DNA of 8,063 nt from contig PMIZ01000477.1 in NCBI GenBank assembly GCA_003157225.1, forward strand, positions 1 to 8,063, given 5' to 3'. The DNA comes from Actinomycetota bacterium (lineage in GTDB: Bacteria > Actinomycetota > Thermoleophilia > RBG-16-64-13). Within the stretch, counting starts at the first letter, position 1. Each line of letters begins with the position of its first letter. The notes below the pieces were generated by a model. The model saw only the letters and a program-made list of their open reading frames with translations. It made no database searches and was not told the origin of the DNA. Shown here in pieces: positions 5,618-8,063 of this stretch. Made by a program: the position numbers and the translations under genes.

Positions 5618-6774
5618 CGTATCCACAACCTTTCATTCTCGAGCGCTTCTTCGCCCGGCATGAATTCAGCGCCCGTCTCCTGCTCTCCACGTCCGATTGC
5701 CAGGGATGGGCGATGAGCGACCTCATCAGCGAAGCTGACGAGGACCTTCGTGCCCGCTGGGACAGCCTTCGGCTGGGCTATACCGAGTCGCAGGGCCTGC
5801 CGGAGCTCCGGGCCGAGATAGCGGCCATGTACGAGACGGTGGCGGCGGACGAGGTGCTCGTCGCGGCGCCGGAGGAGGCCATCTTCCTGACCATGAACTC
5901 GCTGCTTTCGGCCGGCGACCACGTGGTCTGTACCTTTCCCGGCTATCAATCGCTCTACGAATTGGCGCGCGGCATCGGGTGCGACCTCAGCTTCTGGGAA
6001 CCTGTCGAAGGCGACACCTGGCGCTTTGACCCCGCCGATCTGGAGAGGCTTCTTCGGCCGGACACCAAGCTGGTGGTGTGCAACTTCCCGCACAATCCCA
6101 CCGGCGCCCTGCCTTCCCGCGAGGACTACGATCGCATGATCGCCGCGGTGAAGGCGGTGGGGCCCGGCGGCGCCTGGCTCTTCTCCGACGAGATGTACCG
6201 GCTCTTGGAGCCGGAGGATGGCATCCGCCTACCGGCCGCAGTCGACCGGTACGAGAAGGCCATGTCTCTTTCCGGGATGTCCAAGGCCTTTGGACTGGCC
6301 GGGCTGCGCATCGGGTGGTTGACGACGCACGACGAAAGCCTGCTCGAACGCATCGGCGCGATGAAGGACTACACCACCATCTGCTCCAGTGCTCCGAGCG
6401 AATTGCTCGCGCTGATGGGACTGCGCTCGCGCGAGAGGATCCTCGAGCACAACCGCCGGCGCTTGCGCCGGAATACTCAGGCCGCCGGCGCTTTCTTCGA
6501 GCGGCACCGGGACGACATGCGCTGGATACCGCCCCAGGCCGGGACGGTCAGCTTTCCACGACTGCTTGTCGTCGAAGGTGACTCACCCGGCCGACGGTGG
6601 AAGGACTCCGAAGCCTTCTGCGAGGAGGTGCTGCGCGACACGAGCGTTTTGCTGCTGCCGTCCAGCGTCTATGGCTACGGCGACGCTCACTTCCGTCTCG
6701 GCCTGGGACGAAACGACTCGGCCTTCGGCCTCGAGGCGCTCGACGCCTACCTGAGCGCCGGCCACCGGGGCTAG
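5614..6774 (+). CDS. PLP-dependent aminotransferase, class I/II (VioD-like clade)
   Basis: 386 residues from the GTG at 5614. Seen: FILERFFARHEFSARLLLS (8-26) followed by SDC (27-29), an N-terminal block typical of this clade and the reason for not starting at the internal ATG 5713; LGYTESQGLPELR (54-66); NFPHNPTGALP (157-167; N161); SDEMY (191-195; D192, Y195); SGMSKAFGLAGLRIGW with PLP lysine K224 and R232; and HFRLGLGR (359-366), supplying the carboxylate-binding arginine. Resemblance is to aminotransferase-like enzymes such as capreomycidine synthase (VioD) and related unassigned proteins, so it may do transamination or a PLP-driven elimination/cyclisation on an amino acid. The GTG overlaps the exporter's TGA by 4 nt, implying translational coupling. 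The frame is also open upstream to 5206, but that part is a shadow of the exporter. Confidence 0.88.
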   Translation: MTYPQPFILERFFARHEFSARLLLSTSDCQGWAMSDLISEADEDLRARWDSLRLGYTESQGLPELRAEIAAMYETVAADEVLVAAPEEAIFLTMNSLLSAGDHVVCTFPGYQSLYELARGIGCDLSFWEPVEGDTWRFDPADLERLLRPDTKLVVCNFPHNPTGALPSREDYDRMIAAVKAVGPGGAWLFSDEMYRLLEPEDGIRLPAAVDRYEKAMSLSGMSKAFGLAGLRIGWLTTHDESLLERIGAMKDYTTICSSAPSELLALMGLRSRERILEHNRRRLRRNTQAAGAFFERHRDDMRWIPPQAGTVSFPRLLVVEGDSPGRRWKDSEAFCEEVLRDTSVLLLPSSVYGYGDAHFRLGLGRNDSAFGLEALDAYLSAGHRG

Positions 6775-6978
6775 ACGGCGGGGAGCGGCGGGGCAGGTCC
6801 ACGGTCTCCACAGCGGGGTCTCGTCGCGCCGCTGAGCGGTGCCCACACCCGGCCGCCCGGCCCCGCGAGCGCTATCCAGCCGTCCCGCCCCGCAGGCGCT
6901 ATACTTCCTGCCCTGCTTCGGCCTGTTGTCCGAGCCAGGCCGTCCCGCTCAAACCCACTGAGGAGCCCGACAGTCTTC
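6775..6978 (+). promoter_or_regulatory. typA: Intergenic region with the typA promoter and ribosome binding site
   Basis: This 204-bp GC-rich gap has no ORF of its own. TATACT at 6900-6905 is a good -10 and would start transcription near 6912, giving a leader of about 67 nt. No convincing -35 is seen. AGGAG at 6961-6965 is a Shine-Dalgarno sequence with a rather long 13-nt spacing to the ATG. The 7-mer GCGCTAT occurs twice, ending at 6875 and 6902, the second copy overlapping the -10. A short CCGC/GCGG stem near 6830 might help end the upstream operon but lacks a T-run. Confidence 0.5.

Positions 6979-8063
<1,085 letters not shown>

Noticed and set aside
4808..5626. 272-codon open frame on - opposite the exporter
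   Set aside because: His/Glu/Gly-rich shadow translation without motifs; the exporter on + has clear MFS motifs.

Overview
This is a GC-rich bacterial chromosomal segment with tightly packed genes. Three genes (starting at 1051 on -, and at 1109 and 4208 on +) have a TANNNT-type -10 hexamer ending 6-7 nt before the start codon, with no ribosome binding site. That is the layout of leaderless transcripts. With the high GC and the families present (a DUF1295 membrane reductase, a DUF6125-like protein, a DHA2 exporter), this points to an actinobacterial or similar high-GC lineage. The assignment is an inference; no rRNA or other marker is complete here.

Left part (1-1051): the last 26 codons of an unidentified + strand gene, then a convergent DUF1295 / steroid 5-alpha-reductase-like membrane protein on -. 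A divergent promoter region (1052-1108) carries the same TATGCTGG block on both strands.

Middle-left (1109-2751): a small DUF6125-like cysteine-containing protein is followed by a two-domain protein. Its N-terminal half repeats the cysteine spacing of the small protein, and its C-terminal half is a zinc nucleoside/base deaminase. Between the two genes lies a 157-bp imperfect palindrome with perfect 13-bp terminal inverted repeats (1639-1795). It looks like a non-autonomous mobile element (MITE), and it falsely extends the deaminase reading frame upstream. The deaminase probably starts at 1831.

Middle-right (2806-6774): a fold-type I PLP aminotransferase on -, divergent from a 14-TM DHA2-type MFS exporter on +. 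The exporter is translationally coupled (GTGA overlap) to a second PLP aminotransferase of a VioD-like clade. Two aminotransferases around one exporter suggest production or turnover of an amino-acid-derived compound and its export. The substrate cannot be read from sequence.

Right end (6979-8063): after a 204-bp intergenic region with a TATACT -10 and an AGGAG site comes the first ~60% of the translational GTPase TypA/BipA. It has all GTPase motifs and an unusually long loop in domain II; the window ends inside this gene.
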